Below, piece after piece: positions 48,288-50,381 of a stretch of 50,381 nucleotides of DNA (positions are counted from its first letter, which is position 1; each line of letters opens with the position of its first letter). The DNA lies in contig JAMYWO010000283.1 in assembly GCA_024220525.1 (NCBI GenBank), forward strand, positions 1 through 50,381, given 5' to 3'. The position numbers and the translations under genes were made by a program. This DNA comes from Cochliopodium minus. Its lineage: Eukaryota; Discosea; Himatismenida; Cochliopodiidae. The notes below the pieces were generated by a model. The model made no database searches, was not told where the DNA came from, and saw only the letters and a list, made by a program, of their open reading frames with translations.

Positions 48288-50381
48288 ATGAAAGAATCGA
48301 AAAAATCAAAAATATGGGCTATTTTTTATGGACAAGGAACACAAGTTTCATGGTGGGATGAGATGAAAAAGATAAAAGTGTTGATTGAAAAAAATATTGA
48401 ATTGAAAGAGTTGATAATGAAGTGTGAAAAGAGATTGAACATAGAAATGGAAAGATATCTCTGCAAAAAAAATGATAAAGTGAATCTGCCATTCAAGAAA
48501 TACGATTTGATCGAATGGATGAAATCAAAGCCCATAGGAATGGATCATTGCGTGATGAGCTTTCCTATGATAGGAATGTATCATGCTTTAATGATCAAGA
48601 TGTACTTGGAGAAGAAGGGAGATCATGAAGACATAAAGGGGGTGATGGCACATTCTCAGGGGATCTTTTCTGCTTTGATTCTGTGCTTAGCGAGAAACAA
48701 GTATGAGGTAGATGAACTGGCAGAAGAGGTGGTCTCGATACTATTTTGGATATCCATTCGTACACAACAAGCATATGAAGAGATGATAGTTTCCAATGAA
48801 GAAAATAGTATCGAAGAAAAAGATGCATCACCTATGATGGTCATAAGAGGGATCAACATGGAGGATTTGAAAGTAGAAATGCAAAAGATATCTTATATCT
48901 CTCTTTCAATCAGAAATGAGGAAAAGACAATGGTGGTTTCTGGATCTCCTATCCATCTGAGAACATTAGAAAAGAGATTGAACAACAAATACAAAGATTG
49001 CAAAACTTTTTACCTCAATATTTCTTGTTGCTTCCATTTCCCGCCCCTATCAGAGAAGATTAACAAGCATCTTGTGAATGATTTTTCGGATCTCAAGATA
49101 ATGAAGAGAAAGAGCAATGAATTCAAGTATGATCTCTTGTATGGCACAAAGAAGAATGAAGGAGAAGAATATATTGTAGAGCAAATGGTATTTGATTTCC
49201 AAAAAGAGTTGATTGATTGGAAAGAAATCACAGATTTGATCAATAATGGAGATAAAGTGGTACATTTCGGACCAGGTTATCTTTCTTCTCAAATCTCTGA
49301 GAAAGTTAACAAAATCGAGCTTGATTTCATCAAAGGGAAATCAGATGAATGGATAATCAAAATGGAAAGGGTGCTGAAGATGTGGGAGAAGTTTCCTGAA
49401 GGATCGGTGACCTCTTTGCAAGCAACAGAAATAAGTCAGTATGCAAAAACTGAGTTGGAGATGGCGATCACACCAGTGGATATCTTTAATCATCCTTCCA
49501 TAGATCTTTTCAGAATCTTCTTGGAGAATTCAAATCCATTTGGAAGAACAGAATATAGAAATGTAGAGAAAGAAGATAAGGAGGATAAGGAAAACAACTT
49601 GATTGCGATCATAGGATTGAGTGAAAGATTCCCTTCAAGTTTGATAAAGGAAGAGGAGATACCCAAGAAGATGTACAGAAAATTTGGAGAAACAATAGTG
49701 GAACATCCTTTTCCTGGAAACTTGCTCGAAGATATAGATATGTTTGATGAAAAACTGTTTGGGATCTTTCCTAGAGAAGCAGAAAACATGGATCCTGGCC
49801 AAAGATTGCTACTTGAAGGAACTTACCAAGCTTTGGAGAACAGTGGTTTGGATCCATCTACAATTAGCCCTAACACAGGTGTTTTCATTGGAAAAACGGT
49901 GAGTGATTATGGATCTTTGATGGAGATTTCAAAGTTTGTGAATGATCTAGAAATCAGTAAGTATGAAAAGTTTGCTACTAATGTAGGAAATCATCCTAGC
50001 GTTTCTTCTGGGAGAATAAATTATATATTTGGGCTGAATGGACCTTCTATGGCCGTGGATACAGCTTGTTCTTCTTCTATTGTTGCTCTTCATCTTGCTT
50101 GTCAAAGTATTCTTACAAATGAATGTTCCATGGCAATAATAGGATCTGTAAATATCATTTTGAATCCCATTGCAAGCGATACTTTTTTGTCAGTTGGAAT
50201 GTTATCACCTGATGGAAAATGTAAAACATTCGATTCATCCGCGAATGGATATGTCAGAGGTGAAGGATGTGGGGTTATAGTAATCAAAAGATTATCTCAA
50301 GCATTAAAAGACAAAGATAACATCAGAGCTGTAATCGCAGGTACTTCAGTCAATCACTCTGGAAAAAGTAATGGATTGACT
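48288..50381 (+). CDS. Type I polyketide synthase, 5' part (FAS-beta/SAT-type AT - ACP - KS ...), truncated by window end
   Basis: One uninterrupted frame of 698 codons from ATG 48288 to the window end, with an in-frame stop upstream at 48231. Residues about 8-330 are an acyltransferase resembling the malonyl/acetyl transferase of fungal FAS beta and fungal PKS starter (SAT) domains: YGQGTQ near the start, AHSQG with Ser123, MVVSGSP, FHFPPL with His250, and HFGPGYLSS. Residues about 345-410 look like an acyl carrier domain (VTSLQATE, Ser376, then PVDIFNHPSID). A ketosynthase starts at about residue 438 (LIAIIGLSERFP) with MDPGQR and the active-site DTACSSS (Cys594); it is cut before its two catalytic His residues. 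This looks like a loading module. The final 77 nt match 5777-5853 of the left PKS exactly. Confidence 0.92.
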   Translation, partial: MKESKKSKIWAIFYGQGTQVSWWDEMKKIKVLIEKNIELKELIMKCEKRLNIEMERYLCKKNDKVNLPFKKYDLIEWMKSKPIGMDHCVMSFPMIGMYHALMIKMYLEKKGDHEDIKGVMAHSQGIFSALILCLARNKYEVDELAEEVVSILFWISIRTQQAYEEMIVSNEENSIEEKDASPMMVIRGINMEDLKVEMQKISYISLSIRNEEKTMVVSGSPIHLRTLEKRLNNKYKDCKTFYLNISCCFHFPPLSEKINKHLVNDFSDLKIMKRKSNEFKYDLLYGTKKNEGEEYIVEQMVFDFQKELIDWKEITDLINNGDKVVHFGPGYLSSQISEKVNKIELDFIKGKSDEWIIKMERVLKMWEKFPEGSVTSLQATEISQYAKTELEMAITPVDIFNHPSIDLFRIFLENSNPFGRTEYRNVEKEDKEDKENNLIAIIGLSERFPSSLIKEEEIPKKMYRKFGETIVEHPFPGNLLEDIDMFDEKLFGIFPREAENMDPGQRLLLEGTYQALENSGLDPSTISPNTGVFIGKTVSDYGSLMEISKFVNDLEISKYEKFATNVGNHPSVSSGRINYIFGLNGPSMAVDTACSSSIVALHLACQSILTNECSMAIIGSVNIILNPIASDTFLSVGMLSPDGKCKTFDSSANGYVRGEGCGVIVIKRLSQALKDKDNIRAVIAGTSVNHSGKSNGLT
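50305..50381 (+). repeat. 77-nt exact match to the left PKS ketosynthase (5777-5853), at the window end
   Basis: The last mismatch is T at 50304 versus C at 5776; from there to the final base all 77 positions agree. The partner stretch is within the KS of the left PKS. Confidence 0.95.

Overview
This is an AT-rich, intron-rich genomic segment from a unicellular eukaryote. All coding genes that I could assemble use GT-AG introns, mostly 33-400 nt and extremely A/T-rich. TAA, TAG and TGA all serve as stops, so the code looks standard. Gene content (S-adenosylhomocysteinase, MBOAT acyltransferase, GT25/PLOD glycosyltransferase, USP53/54-type deubiquitinase, ABCG transporter, Timeless/Tof1, JmjC-like protein, Sel1-repeat proteins, type I polyketide synthases) fits a free-living protist such as an amoeboid lineage. 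I cannot name the group from sequence alone. I saw no tRNA, rRNA or CRISPR.

Layout. 1-8875 (+): 3' part of a multimodular type I polyketide synthase (PKS), cut by the window edge, ending in a thioesterase. 9450-11237 (+): SAHH, five exons. 11290-17968 (-): three co-oriented, tightly packed genes (MBOAT, then GT25-PLOD, then USP). 18151-21025 (+) and 23175-21065 (-): a tail-to-tail pair of paralogous zinc-finger/coiled-coil/Sel1 genes. 23503-27221 (+): 15-exon ABCG half transporter. 27388-30170 (-): a graveyard holding a decayed non-LTR retroelement 3' end and a truncated mitochondrial phenylalanyl-tRNA synthetase gene. 30171-32285: no gene seen. 32286-33671 (+): an unrecognised Asn/Pro/Ser-rich protein. 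33842-39242 (+): Timeless/Tof1 in 11 exons. 39381-44108: poorly resolved region with an F-box gene, orphan exons and a duplicated ~1.1 kb segment. 45875-44305 (-): Sel1-MYND protein. 46035-47751 (+): membrane-anchored JmjC/cupin-like protein. 48288-50381 (+): 5' part of a second PKS, open to the window end.

The most unusual biology is in the PKS genes at both ends. In the left PKS both acyltransferase (AT) positions hold an AT-like fold in which the catalytic GHSxG serine is replaced. The right PKS starts with an intact AT of the fungal FAS-beta/SAT type (AHSQG), then an ACP and a KS. The right end finishes with a 77-bp exact match to an internal KS stretch of the left PKS, and the left end starts in the continuation of that same repeat. 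The window is therefore bounded by a collapsed or unresolved PKS repeat, and the two end pieces may be halves of the same gene type or even one gene. Exon models below were assembled by eye; every multi-exon model given as complete keeps frame and sums to a multiple of three.
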